DNA of 64,000 nt from Kiloniellaceae bacterium (GTDB taxonomy: Bacteria; Pseudomonadota; Alphaproteobacteria; Kiloniellales; J153): the NCBI GenBank assembly GCA_021776115.1, contig JAJFGN010000063.1, forward strand, positions 1 to 64,000, read 5' to 3'. The notes under the pieces were generated by a model. The model saw nothing but the letters and a program-made list of their open reading frames with translations, had not been told where the DNA came from and made no database searches. Position 1 is the first letter of the stretch, and the number at the start of each line of letters is the position of its first letter. A program made the position numbers and the translations under genes. This document shows positions 46,233-54,936 of the stretch, piece by piece.

Positions 46233-47709
46233 AGCCCTGGAGCGGCGCTTCCAGCGCCTGAACGCCTTGCGCGAGGCCGCGGGGGTCCTGCAATGGGACA
46301 TGTCGGCCATGATGCCGCCGGGCGGCGCTCCGGCGCGCAGCGAGCAGCTCACGGCGCTCGATCTGACCTGTCACGAGTGGTTGAGCGATCCGGCCGTGGC
46401 CGATCTTTTGGGCGAAGCGGAACAGGGCGCGGAGAAGCTCGATCCCTGGCGGCGCGCCAATTTGCGCGAGATGCGCCGGACCTGGCGCCACGAAACCGCC
46501 CTGGAGGCCAGGCTGGTCGAGGCCTTGGCCAAGACCCAACACCGCTGCGAGATGGCCTGGCGCGAGGCGCGGCCGGCCAGCGATTTCGCCGCCGTCTTGC
46601 CGCGCTTCGCCGAGCTTTTGAAGCTCGTGCGCGAGGCCGCCGACGCCAAGGCCGCCGCCTTCGGGTGCTCGCCTTACGACGCCTTGCTCGACGAGTACGA
46701 GCCGGGCGGCTCGTCTGCGCGAATCGACGCTATTTTCGGCGATCTGGCCGAGTTCCTGCCTGGTTTCTTGCCCCAGGCGCTGGCGCGCCAGGCTGCCGCG
46801 CCCGCGCCGGTCGCGCCGCCCGGCCCGTTTCCGGTCGCCGAGCAGGAGGCCCTGGCCCGGCGGCTCATGGCGGGTGTCGGCTTCGACTTCAGCCATGGCC
46901 GCCTGGATACCAGCCTGCATCCCTTCTGCGGCGGCGTGCCGGACGACGTGCGCATCACCACGCGCTACGACGAGGCGGATTTCACCTCCGCGCTCATGGG
47001 CGTGCTGCACGAAACCGGCCACGCGATGTACGAGCGCGGCCTGCCCGCCGAGTGGCGCTTGCAACCGGTCGGCGCGGCCGCCGGCATGGCGGCCCACGAA
47101 AGCCAATCCTTGCTGGTCGAGATGCAAGCCTGCCGGGGCGTGGAGTTCGTGTCCTACCTGGCGCCCTTGGCGCGCGAAGCCTTCGGCGGTGACGGACCAG
47201 CCTGGGAAGCGGAGAACCTCCTGCGGCTCGCCAACCGTGTCGAGCCGGGCTTCATTCGCGTGGATGCCGACGAGGTGACCTATCCGGCCCACATCATCCT
47301 GCGCACCCGCTTGGAAAAGGCGATGATCGCGGGCGATCTAGACCCCAAGGTCTTGCCCGGCGCCTGGAACGACGAGATGGACCGCCTGCTGGGGATTCGC
47401 CCGCCGGACGACCGTCTCGGCTGCCTGCAGGATATCCACTGGTACGACGGCGCCTGGGGCTATTTCCCGACCTATACCCTGGGCGCCATGGCGGCCGCGC
47501 AAGTCTTCGCCGCCGCGAGGGACGCCGTGCCGGAAATCCCCGAAGCCATCGGGCGCGGCGACTTCGCGCCGCTCATGGCCTGGCTGCGCGAAAATGTCCA
47601 CAGCAAGGGTGCGCTTTACACCACCGACGATTTGCTGAAACAGGCGACCGGCAAACCCCTCGACCCCAAGGTCTTCGAGGCCCACCTGACAGCGCGGTAT
47701 TTGGGGTAG
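46219..47709 (+). CDS. M32-family metallocarboxypeptidase (carboxypeptidase Taq type)
   Basis: 496 residues. The zinc site HETGHAMYERG is near residues 269-279, preceded by DVRITTRYDEADF and followed by AHESQSLLVEMQACRG. The N-terminal GVLQWDMSAMMPPGGAPARS and C-terminal WYDGAWGYFPTYTLGAMAAA are family hallmarks. It releases C-terminal residues of broad specificity; cytoplasmic. It overlaps the end of surf1, so it is coupled to the oxidase operon. Confidence 0.95.
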   Translation: MKAYEALERRFQRLNALREAAGVLQWDMSAMMPPGGAPARSEQLTALDLTCHEWLSDPAVADLLGEAEQGAEKLDPWRRANLREMRRTWRHETALEARLVEALAKTQHRCEMAWREARPASDFAAVLPRFAELLKLVREAADAKAAAFGCSPYDALLDEYEPGGSSARIDAIFGDLAEFLPGFLPQALARQAAAPAPVAPPGPFPVAEQEALARRLMAGVGFDFSHGRLDTSLHPFCGGVPDDVRITTRYDEADFTSALMGVLHETGHAMYERGLPAEWRLQPVGAAAGMAAHESQSLLVEMQACRGVEFVSYLAPLAREAFGGDGPAWEAENLLRLANRVEPGFIRVDADEVTYPAHIILRTRLEKAMIAGDLDPKVLPGAWNDEMDRLLGIRPPDDRLGCLQDIHWYDGAWGYFPTYTLGAMAAAQVFAAARDAVPEIPEAIGRGDFAPLMAWLRENVHSKGALYTTDDLLKQATGKPLDPKVFEAHLTARYLG

Positions 47710-47714
47710 GGGAC

Positions 47715-47930
47715 ACGACCGACGCGCTCATCGTTATCGATATGCAGGTCGGTTCCTTCGGCGAGGACATGCCTCGTTTCGATACCGATGGTCTTGTTGA
47801 GCAACTGAATTTGCGCGCGAGAAAAGTGCGTGCGAGAAATGGCCTCGTCATTTTCGTTCCGCATGACGATCCTCCGGGGCGCGCGCATGCCCCGGGTGCG
47901 CTGTCCGGGTGGCCTCCTGCGCCGACATAC
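47715..47930 (+). pseudogene. Decayed isochorismatase-type cysteine hydrolase, N-terminal remnant
   Basis: The translation TDALIVIDMQVGSFGEDMPR, FDTDGLVEQLN, VIFVPHDDPPG is the beginning of an isochorismatase-family hydrolase (D-x-Q catalytic Asp in VIDMQ). The likely start codon is now ACG (47715), and homology ends near 47930, where the convergent DUF1761 gene begins. The later Lys and Cys catalytic residues are absent, so this is a 5' remnant. Confidence 0.7.
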
Positions 47931-47954
47931 TCGCGGGACCCTTATCAAAATGAC

Positions 47955-48356
47955 TTAAACCCCTATCCCCCCAATAATCGCGCCTTGGATCAGCAGGGCG
48001 GTGAGCCAATAGCCGCCGTCGATGACGGTCAGGCTCCAGCCCTTGCCTTGGAAGCGGTGGTTGACGGTCATGGAGGTCACGACAAAGCCGACCCAAAGGA
48101 AGGCCGCTGTGATCAGCGCGTTGGCAATGCCGGCGCGGCCCAGGTGGCCGATCACGCCGGCCAGCATGAAGGCCATGATGAGCTGGCACGCGGCGGCGAC
48201 CAGATAAATCGACTTGCCGGTGCTCAGGTCCGCTTCGGTGACCCCGGCCGCCGCCATCCATTGTTTGCCCAGTGCGCCGTACCAAGCCGCGCCGCAACCG
48301 AAACTGGCGGCGGCGGCGACCAGAACCGCTAGATAGTTGATTCCCGCGAAAGTCAT
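47955..48356 (-). CDS. DUF1761 family membrane protein
   Basis: 133 residues, four membrane helices. NYLAVLVAAAASFGCGAAWY followed by GALGKQWMAAAGVTEAD is the DUF1761 start; AFLWVGFVVTSMTVNHRF and IDGGYWLTALLIQGAIIGGI are also typical. Function is unknown. A degenerate, internally deleted second copy lies at 49409-49490 in the same orientation. Confidence 0.9.
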   Translation of the reverse strand: MTFAGINYLAVLVAAAASFGCGAAWYGALGKQWMAAAGVTEADLSTGKSIYLVAAACQLIMAFMLAGVIGHLGRAGIANALITAAFLWVGFVVTSMTVNHRFQGKGWSLTVIDGGYWLTALLIQGAIIGGIGV

Positions 48357-48584
48357 GGGTACGCCTTCTCTTTGCCCGCAATGGCTTCAAGATACTACCG
48401 GGAGCGCGGTGAGAGAAATTTAACTTCGTGCTAAACTTATCGACACATCAAGGAAGGTAAGAACGCGATCTTCGCGGCCGGATGCCCATTGTGCTATCGT
48501 TGCCGGCAATTGGGAGGAGCCATCTGAAAAACCCGGCTTAGACTCGGCTCGCGCGGCGGCGACTAGAAATGGCGGGAGGCTTAA

Positions 48585-49262
48585 ATGAATCGGGGCACGT
48601 TCAGCGTCGCGATCGCCGCGATGATGCTACTAGCGTCGCAGGCGAAGGCGGATAACTGGTATTTTCAGGGCCTGGTCGGTAAGCGCTTCTTGACCGAGTC
48701 GGACCTGACCCTGGAAGGCACTACGAGCAAGGTTGAGATAGCGACGGACGGCGTCCCCAGCGGCAGCGCCGCCTTGGGCTATCGCATCCGGTCTTTTCCC
48801 CATCATGCCATCGATACCCGCATCGAGATCCAAGGCGGCGCTTCGGAAAGCGAGCCCGAGACGATCGAGCCGAGAGGGGCTCTGGCCACTCGGCTGGGCA
48901 CGACTGAGAAAGTTGGTTTTGACGCCGAAAACGTGCATTCGATCTTCGGCATGGTCAATCTATGGATCGATTATGACCTCGGCGCCTCTTGGCTGGTAAG
49001 CGCGGGCGGTGGAGTGGGGACGGCCTACATCGCTTGGGACCGCGCCAGACAAGGGGCAACGGTGATCCTTGATGACAGCGACCTCGTGCTCGCCTATCAG
49101 GGCGGCCTGGGCGTCGGGTACGAAATCCTCCCGGACCTCGTGATAAGCGTGGATTACCGCTACTTCGCGACGGCCGACCCCCACTTCAGCTTCGACGGCG
49201 ATTGGACGGCGGAATACGGGAGCCACGATTTGATGTTCGGTTTCCGGTATTTTTTCTGGTAG
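48585..49262 (+). CDS. Outer-membrane beta-barrel protein
   Basis: 225 residues. Signal peptide MNRGTFSVAIAAMMLLASQA with cleavage after KA. Alternating strands with aromatic girdles (WYFQGLVGKRFLTES, SAALGYRIRSFP, VNLWIDYDLGASWLVSAGGG, LAYQGGLGVGYEILPDLVIS, VDYRYF) end in the terminal strand LMFGFRYFFW, whose aromatic C-terminus fits BamA recognition. An eight-stranded OmpA/OmpW/Omp25-like porin-type barrel. GGGAGG precedes the start. It sits between the two DUF1761 copies. Confidence 0.82.
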   Translation: MNRGTFSVAIAAMMLLASQAKADNWYFQGLVGKRFLTESDLTLEGTTSKVEIATDGVPSGSAALGYRIRSFPHHAIDTRIEIQGGASESEPETIEPRGALATRLGTTEKVGFDAENVHSIFGMVNLWIDYDLGASWLVSAGGGVGTAYIAWDRARQGATVILDDSDLVLAYQGGLGVGYEILPDLVISVDYRYFATADPHFSFDGDWTAEYGSHDLMFGFRYFFW

Positions 49263-49408
49263 GTGACGGTGCTTGCGCTGACCTGCCCCGATTTCGGCAC
49301 CGGTCGTTGGTTTAGACTATTTGAGCTGTCTGGCAAGCGGCGAGGAGTCCGCAACCCCTCGGCAACGAAGGGCATCGTCCGGATCGACGCCAGCAAAACC
49401 GCTGTTAG

Positions 49409-49490
49409 ATTCCTATCGCCCCGACGATCGCGCCTTGGATCGGCAGCGCGGCGAGAGGGATTAACTTCATGCTAAACTTATCGATACATG
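49409..49490 (-). pseudogene. Deletion scar of a second DUF1761 gene
   Basis: On the minus strand, ALPIQGAIVGAIG is encoded at 49409-49446 and matches ALLIQGAIIGGIGV, the C-terminus of the intact DUF1761 protein. The adjoining bases GAGAGGGATTAACTTCATGC and TAAACTTATCGATACAT match the region upstream of the intact gene (48411-48446: GAGAGAAATTTAACTTCGTG, CTAAACTTATCGACACAT). So 3' end and promoter flank are fused, and about 400 bases in between are gone. The intact copy has GGCGGTGAG at both presumed breakpoints, which explains the deletion. Confidence 0.75.
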
Positions 49491-49533
49491 TCTTGATCGG
49501 ACCTGCTTGCCCTCGACGAAGGAGCGCCACCCC

Positions 49534-50016
49534 ATGACACTGTGCCCGTGCGGTTCGGACCGGCGCTTAAACGACTGCTGCGGCCCCATCGTCGCCGGCG
49601 CGCCTGCGGCCACCGCCGAGATCCTGATGCGCTCGCGCTATACCGCGTTCACCCTGGCCAATGTCGACTATCTGACCGCGACGCTGGCGCCGGAAATTCG
49701 CGGCGATTTCGATGCCGCCGAGGCCGAGGAAACGGCCAAGAAAACGCTTTGGGACGGCCTGGAGGTGCAGGCTGTGACCGGCGGTGGCGCAAACGAGCGT
49801 ACCGGCACGGTCGAGTTCGTGGCCCGCTTTCGCTATAGTGGCGAGCGGCGCGTTCATCACGAATTGGCGAGCTTTCGCCGCGAGGGGGAACGTTGGATGT
49901 GCGATGGCGGTGAGATGAATCCCAAGGGCCCGCCGCGCCAAGTCACGAAGGTCGGACGCAACGAGCCTTGTCCTTGCGGCTCCGGCAAGAAATTCAAGAA
50001 ATGCTGCGGCGCCTGA
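49534..50016 (+). CDS. YchJ-type protein with two SEC-C zinc motifs
   Basis: 160 residues. The N-terminal SEC-C-like motif [19 protein letters not shown], a central NTF2-like domain ([40 protein letters not shown]), and a C-terminal SEC-C motif [21 protein letters not shown] motifs bind zinc and often SecB or ribosomes. Usual YchJ architecture. The ATG at 49534 follows AAGGAGCG. Confidence 0.9.
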   Translation: MTLCPCGSDRRLNDCCGPIVAGAPAATAEILMRSRYTAFTLANVDYLTATLAPEIRGDFDAAEAEETAKKTLWDGLEVQAVTGGGANERTGTVEFVARFRYSGERRVHHELASFRREGERWMCDGGEMNPKGPPRQVTKVGRNEPCPCGSGKKFKKCCGA

Positions 50017-50062
50017 GCGGGGTCCGGGGCTTGTTCCCCGCGCGCGCCTGGGCGGATGCCTG

Positions 50063-50818
50063 ATGGAACGCCGCTTCGAGTGTACGGCTTGCGGCAAGTG
50101 CTGTTTCGGTTGGCTGCCGCTGACGCTCGACGACGCGCTGGATCACGCGCACCGCTTTCCGCTGGCGCTTATCTGGACGCCGGCGCGCCAGGGCAGCAAG
50201 GCCTTCGAGTTGACCGCGCGAATAGGCGTGACCTTGCGGCTACCGGATCGCAAGCGGATCGCGGTGCGGATTACCCCGACCGCCTATGTGCCGCCATCCT
50301 TTCCCTGCCCGTCGCTGACGTCCGAGGGTCTGTGCGGCATCCATGAGGACAAGCCGCTAAGGTGCCGGACCATGCCGTTTTTCCCCTATCATGAGGAAGG
50401 GGATCAGACAGGGTCGCTTATCCCGCGAGATGGCTGGGCCTGCGATACTTCCGAGGCCGCGCCTGTGGTTTACCGGGACAAGAAAATCGTGGATCGCGGG
50501 GATTTCGACCGCGAAAGGGAGGCGATCCTGCGGCAGGCGCCCGGCTTGCGTTCCTATGCGGAAGCGCAACTGGCCAAGGCGCCGGGGGTGCGCGAAGCGG
50601 TGGTGCGGGCCGCCGCGCCGCGCGCGGCCGGGCACATTGTGCGAAGCTTCTCCGCCATTGTTCATAGCATGCAGGCGGTCGATACGCGCGCCTTCGCCGA
50701 ACGTCAGCTTCCGGTGCTGACGGACTTCGCGGCCGCCACGGCCAGCGTGCCCGAGGTATCGGACTATCATCAATACTACTTGAGATCGGCTAGCGAAATG
50801 GAGCGCTTGCTGGCGTGA
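50063..50818 (+). CDS. YkgJ-family cysteine cluster protein
   Basis: 251 residues. Cys motifs ECTACGKCCFGWLPLT near the N-terminus and PCPSLTSEGLCGIHEDKPLRCRTMP around residue 80-105 form the Zn/Fe-chelating CxxCxxCC cluster of the family, plus CDTSEAAP later. A helical C-terminal half of about 110 residues is unrelated to known domains by eye. Possible iron-sulfur or zinc protein; function unknown. Confidence 0.85.
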   Translation: MERRFECTACGKCCFGWLPLTLDDALDHAHRFPLALIWTPARQGSKAFELTARIGVTLRLPDRKRIAVRITPTAYVPPSFPCPSLTSEGLCGIHEDKPLRCRTMPFFPYHEEGDQTGSLIPRDGWACDTSEAAPVVYRDKKIVDRGDFDREREAILRQAPGLRSYAEAQLAKAPGVREAVVRAAAPRAAGHIVRSFSAIVHSMQAVDTRAFAERQLPVLTDFAAATASVPEVSDYHQYYLRSASEMERLLA

Positions 50819-50909
50819 GCAAGGCCCGGACTTCCACGGCGGCATCCCTTGTCCGGCCCCGGCCCTGTGTCTAGATTAGCGAGCCTTCACCGAGGATCGG
50901 CGACCGAAT

Positions 50910-52343
50910 TTGCGCTATGTGAGTACACGCGGGAGCGCGCCCGCGCTTGGGTTCGAGGACGTTCTGCTGACCGGGCTGGCCCGTGACGGCGGGCTTTACG
51001 TGCCCGAGGTCTGGCCGCGGTTTTCGCCCGCCGATATCCGCGCCCTGGCCGGTCTGCCCTATGCCGAAGCCGCCGCGCGGGTCATGCGGCCCTTCGTTGG
51101 CGACGCCCTGGATGAGGGGACGCTGGATACGCTCCTACGCGACGCCTATGCGTCCTTCGGTCACGCGGCGGTCGCGCCCTTGAAGCAGCTCGATTCGCGC
51201 ACCTGGCTGATGGAACTTTTTCATGGGCCGACGCTGGCGTTCAAGGATTTCGCGCTGCAGGTCGTCGGGCGTCTCTTCGACCATGTGCTGACTCGCCGCG
51301 GCCAGCGCGTGACCATTGTCGGCGCGACCTCGGGCGACACGGGGTCGGCCGCGATCGAGGCCTGCAAGGGCCGTGACCGGATCGAGGCCTTCATCCTGCA
51401 TCCGCAGGGGCGGGTGTCGGCGGTCCAGCGGCGCCAGATGACGACCGTCATGGACGAGAACGTCCATAACCTCGCCATCGAGGGCACCTTCGACGATTGC
51501 CAGGACATGGTGAAGGCCATGTTCAACGACACCGCCTTTCGCGACGAGATGGGCCTCTCGGCGGTCAATTCGATCAACTGGGCCCGGATCATGGCCCAGA
51601 TTGCCTATTACTTCGTGGCCGCGGCGGCTCTGGGGGCGCCGGAGCGGCGCGTTGCCTTTGCCGTACCGACCGGGAACTTCGGTAATATCTTCGCCGGTTA
51701 CGCGGCCGCCAAAATGGGCTTGCCGGTGGCCAAACTCATCGTCGGATCGAACCGTAACGATATCCTGACCCGTTTCTTCGAAACCGGGGTCATGTCCATG
51801 GCCGAGGTTCATCCCACCTACGCGCCCAGCATGGATATTCAGGTGTCGAGCAATTTCGAGCGGCTGCTGTTCGAGATTTTCGACCGCGACGGTGCGGCCG
51901 TCGCCGAAGCCATGGCCGCATTCCGCGCGACCGGTAAGTTGGATCCGGGCCGGGCGCGCTGGCGGAAGGCCTGCGCTTTGTTCGAGGCGGCGCGCCTGGA
52001 CGATGCCGAGACCCTGGCGGAGATCGCGCGCCTGCACCGCGAAACCGGCGAGCTGATCGATCCCCACAGCGCTATCGGCATTGCGGCGGCGCGCTCAAAG
52101 GCCGACGGCAAAGAGCTTTCCGACCCGGCGGTTCCGATTGTCGCGCTGGCGACGGCACATCCCGCCAAGTTTCCCGACGCGGTGGAGAAAGCAACCGGCG
52201 TGCGCCCGGCCGTACCCGCGCGCCTGGGCGATCTCTTTTCGCGCGAGGAACGGGTCAGCGTCCTGCCTAACGACCTTGCGCAGGTTCAGGATTTCGTGCG
52301 CCGTCACGTCCGGCGTAACACACCCGTGCCGGAGCGCGCATGA
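50910..52343 (+). CDS. thrC: Threonine synthase
   Basis: 477 residues. A PLP enzyme converting O-phosphohomoserine to threonine. The TTG at 50910 is taken as start because the product then begins RYVSTRGSAPALGFEDVLLT, the family's N-terminus. PLP lysine in GPTLAFKDFALQVVG, phosphate loop GATSGDTGSAAIEACKG, and NSINWARIMAQIAYYF are diagnostic. The stop overlaps the M16 peptidase gene by four bases (ATGA). thrB is nearby but on the other strand. Confidence 0.96.
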   Translation: MRYVSTRGSAPALGFEDVLLTGLARDGGLYVPEVWPRFSPADIRALAGLPYAEAAARVMRPFVGDALDEGTLDTLLRDAYASFGHAAVAPLKQLDSRTWLMELFHGPTLAFKDFALQVVGRLFDHVLTRRGQRVTIVGATSGDTGSAAIEACKGRDRIEAFILHPQGRVSAVQRRQMTTVMDENVHNLAIEGTFDDCQDMVKAMFNDTAFRDEMGLSAVNSINWARIMAQIAYYFVAAAALGAPERRVAFAVPTGNFGNIFAGYAAAKMGLPVAKLIVGSNRNDILTRFFETGVMSMAEVHPTYAPSMDIQVSSNFERLLFEIFDRDGAAVAEAMAAFRATGKLDPGRARWRKACALFEAARLDDAETLAEIARLHRETGELIDPHSAIGIAAARSKADGKELSDPAVPIVALATAHPAKFPDAVEKATGVRPAVPARLGDLFSREERVSVLPNDLAQVQDFVRRHVRRNTPVPERA

Positions 52344-53596
52344 CCGTCCAGGTTTCCAAACTTGCCAATGGCCTGACCGTTATGACCGACGCGATGGAGA
52401 ACGTCGAGACCGTCTCGCTCGGTGCCTGGATCGGGGTTGGCACACGCCAAGAGCCGGCCGAGGTCAACGGCATTGCCCACCTCTTGGAGCACATGGCCTT
52501 CAAGGGGACCGAGCGGCGCTCCGCCTATGACATCGCGGAAGAGATCGAGGCCGTCGGCGGGCACCTGAACGCTTATACCAGCCGCGAGAACACCGCCTTC
52601 TACGCCAAGGTTTTGGCCGAGGACGCGCCGCTCGCGGCCGATATCATTTCCGACATCCTGCTTAACCCAACCTTCGACGAGGACGAGTTGAAACGCGAGC
52701 GCGCGGTTGTGTTGCAGGAGATCGGTCAGGCCAACGATACCCCGGACGATGTCGTCTTCGACCGCTTTCAAGAGACCGCCTATCCCGGTCAGGCGATCGG
52801 CCGCCCGGTGCTAGGGACCGCCGAGATCGTCAGCGGAATTGGCCGGGCGCCTTTAAGAGATTACATGTCGCGCCACTACGGCACCGGGTCGATGGTCATG
52901 GCGGCCGCCGGAAGAATCGCGCACGAACGCTTTGTCGATTTGGCCGGCGCGGCCTATGAAGACTTGCCGCGCGAGCGCGGGAGCAACGTGGAATCGGCCG
53001 TCTATCGGGGCGGCGAATACCGCGAGACCCGCGATCTGGAGCAGGTTCATATTCTTTTGGGATTCGATTCGGTCAGCTACCTGGATCCGGATTACTACAC
53101 GGCCTCGGTCTTCTCGACCCTCTTTGGCGGGGGTATGTCGTCGCGGTTATTTCAGGAAGTGCGTGAGAAGCGCGGCCTCGTGTATTCGGTTTATTCCTTC
53201 GTGGCGGCGTATCGCGACGGCGGCACCTTCGGCATTTATGCCGGAACCGGTGAAAACGAGGCGGCCGAACTCGTCCCCGTGGTCTGCGGCGAGTTGGCGA
53301 AGGCCGCCGTCGAGGTGAGCGACGAAGAGATCGTACGGGCCAGGGCTCAGCTCAAGGCCTCGATCCTGATGAGTCTGGAAAGCACGGGTTCGCGCTGCGA
53401 GCAACTTGCGCAGCAGGTCTTGACCTATGGCCGCCCCCTCGGCGTGCCGGAGATCGTGGCCAAGATCGAAGCCGTCGATGTCCAGGCCGTGCGCCGTTAC
53501 GCGGAACGGCTCGCCACCAGCCGGCCGACCCTGGCCAGCGTAGGTCCGGTAGGGAAGGTAGAACGGTTCGACCGGGTCGCCGCCCGCTTCGGATAG
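52340..53596 (+). CDS. M16 zinc peptidase, mitochondrial processing peptidase-like
   Basis: 418 residues. Inverted zinc motif HLLEHMAFKGTERRSA with His47, Glu50, His51; a downstream Glu is expected near VVLQEIGQANDTPDD. LFGGGMSSRLFQEVREKRGL is the glycine-rich substrate loop. Length and single active domain fit the alphaproteobacterial PepR/RPP-type ancestors of beta-MPP. Translation is coupled to thrC, an arrangement common in alphaproteobacteria. Confidence 0.95.
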   Translation: MTVQVSKLANGLTVMTDAMENVETVSLGAWIGVGTRQEPAEVNGIAHLLEHMAFKGTERRSAYDIAEEIEAVGGHLNAYTSRENTAFYAKVLAEDAPLAADIISDILLNPTFDEDELKRERAVVLQEIGQANDTPDDVVFDRFQETAYPGQAIGRPVLGTAEIVSGIGRAPLRDYMSRHYGTGSMVMAAAGRIAHERFVDLAGAAYEDLPRERGSNVESAVYRGGEYRETRDLEQVHILLGFDSVSYLDPDYYTASVFSTLFGGGMSSRLFQEVREKRGLVYSVYSFVAAYRDGGTFGIYAGTGENEAAELVPVVCGELAKAAVEVSDEEIVRARAQLKASILMSLESTGSRCEQLAQQVLTYGRPLGVPEIVAKIEAVDVQAVRRYAERLATSRPTLASVGPVGKVERFDRVAARFG

Positions 53597-53607
53597 GTCG
53601 GGGGCTC

Positions 53608-54201
53608 ATGCTATTCCGGCAATGGCGCGATTCTTCGGCCCAACACCCAAGGCTGGAGGGACGCCGCGTATACCTGCGGCCGCCGGCTCACCGGGATTGG
53701 CGCGCCTGGGCCGATCTGCGCGGGGAAAGCCGCGATTTCCTGACCCCATGGGAGCCGACCTGGGCCTATGACGCGCTGACACGCAAAGCGTACCGGCGCC
53801 GGCTGCGGGCCTATAGGGCGGAGCTGCGCCAGGGCACCAGTTACAGCTTCCTCGTCTTTCGCAGCGAGGATGACGCGCTCTTGGGCGGCGTCACCTTGTC
53901 CAATGTCCGCCGTGGCGTCGCGCAATGCGCGAGCCTCGGCTACTGGTCCGGCGCCCGCTATAGCCGTCAGGGCTACATGACCGAATCCCTGGCCGTGGCC
54001 TTGAAGTTCGCGCTTGGAAACTTAGGCTTGCACCGGGTCGAGGCTGCCTGCTTGCCCGCCAACACCGCCAGTCGGGCCCTCCTCCTCAAGTCCGGTTTCC
54101 GTGAGGAAGGTCACGCGCGGGAGTACTTGCGTATCGACGGCCGCTGGCAGGACCACCTGCTGTTCGGCATCTTGCGCGCGGACGTGAAAAACCTGGATTA
54201 A
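53608..54201 (+). CDS. GNAT N-acetyltransferase (RimJ/RimL-like)
   Basis: 197 residues. GNAT fold with GRRVYLRPPAHRDWRAWADL, GGVTLSNVRRGVAQCASLGY, the acetyl-CoA loop YSRQGYMTESLAVALKFALG, and LGLHRVEAACLPANTASRAL with LLKSGFREEGHAREYL. This is the ribosomal-protein N-alpha-acetyltransferase subgroup (S5/L12 type); target unknown. It starts 12 bases after the M16 gene. Confidence 0.92.
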   Translation: MLFRQWRDSSAQHPRLEGRRVYLRPPAHRDWRAWADLRGESRDFLTPWEPTWAYDALTRKAYRRRLRAYRAELRQGTSYSFLVFRSEDDALLGGVTLSNVRRGVAQCASLGYWSGARYSRQGYMTESLAVALKFALGNLGLHRVEAACLPANTASRALLLKSGFREEGHAREYLRIDGRWQDHLLFGILRADVKNLD

Positions 54202-54210
54202 GCGATATCG

Positions 54211-54795
54211 CTAGGCGTGGCCGGCATCGCCGGACAACAGCGTCGGGTCGAAACCCAGCTTGGCGATGGCGCGATCCCATTTGCTGTCCAGGTCGTCGTC
54301 GAAGACGAGCCCCTCGTCGGGGGCCACGTGAAGCCAGCCATTGGCATGAATCTCGGTGTCCAGTTGTCCAGGGCCCCATCCGGCGTAGCCAAGCGCGAGC
54401 AGGCTGCGCCTCGGTCCGCGTCCTTTCGCAATGTCCTGGAGGATATCGATGGTCGCGGTCAGAGCGACCTCGTCATTGACCTCAAGCGTGCTTTCATGCC
54501 GGTATTCGCCCGAGTGCAAGACAAAGCCCCGGCCGGTCTCCACAGGACCGCCGAAATGGATACGGGTATCCGTGCCGCTCTTCGGTGAATCGATACCGAG
54601 TTGCTGCAAGAGGTCTGGAAAGGTCACCGCGCCCGCGAGGCGGTTGATGACGAGGCCCATGGCCCCCTCAATATTGTGCGCACACATATAAATTACCGTG
54701 CGGGCGAAGCGATTATCCTGCATGCTGGGCATGGCGATCAGGAGCTGCCCGGACATGTAGCCGCCCTGCAAACCTCTACTTTCGCCTTGTTTCAT
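54211..54795 (-). CDS. yqgE: YqgE/AlgH family protein (DUF179)
   Basis: 194 residues. GGYMSGQLLIAMPSMQDNRF, VIYMCAHNIEGAMGLVINRL, FGGPVETGRGFVLHSGEY, LALGYAGWGPGQLDTEIHAN and WLHVAPDEGLVFDDDLDSKW are the conserved blocks. The function is not settled. Convergent with the GNAT gene, nine bases apart. Confidence 0.94.
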   Translation of the reverse strand: MKQGESRGLQGGYMSGQLLIAMPSMQDNRFARTVIYMCAHNIEGAMGLVINRLAGAVTFPDLLQQLGIDSPKSGTDTRIHFGGPVETGRGFVLHSGEYRHESTLEVNDEVALTATIDILQDIAKGRGPRRSLLALGYAGWGPGQLDTEIHANGWLHVAPDEGLVFDDDLDSKWDRAIAKLGFDPTLLSGDAGHA

Positions 54796-54936
54796 TGTTC
54801 CTCGCCCCGACTAGCCGGCGGGCGAGACGGACCTAACCCAACCCCGCCCACGGAAAAAAGCACAAATCACCTCGCCACAACAATGTGACGCGAGCGTGAC
54901 CGTTCAACCATACTATATATGATGGGTTAGTTCCAC

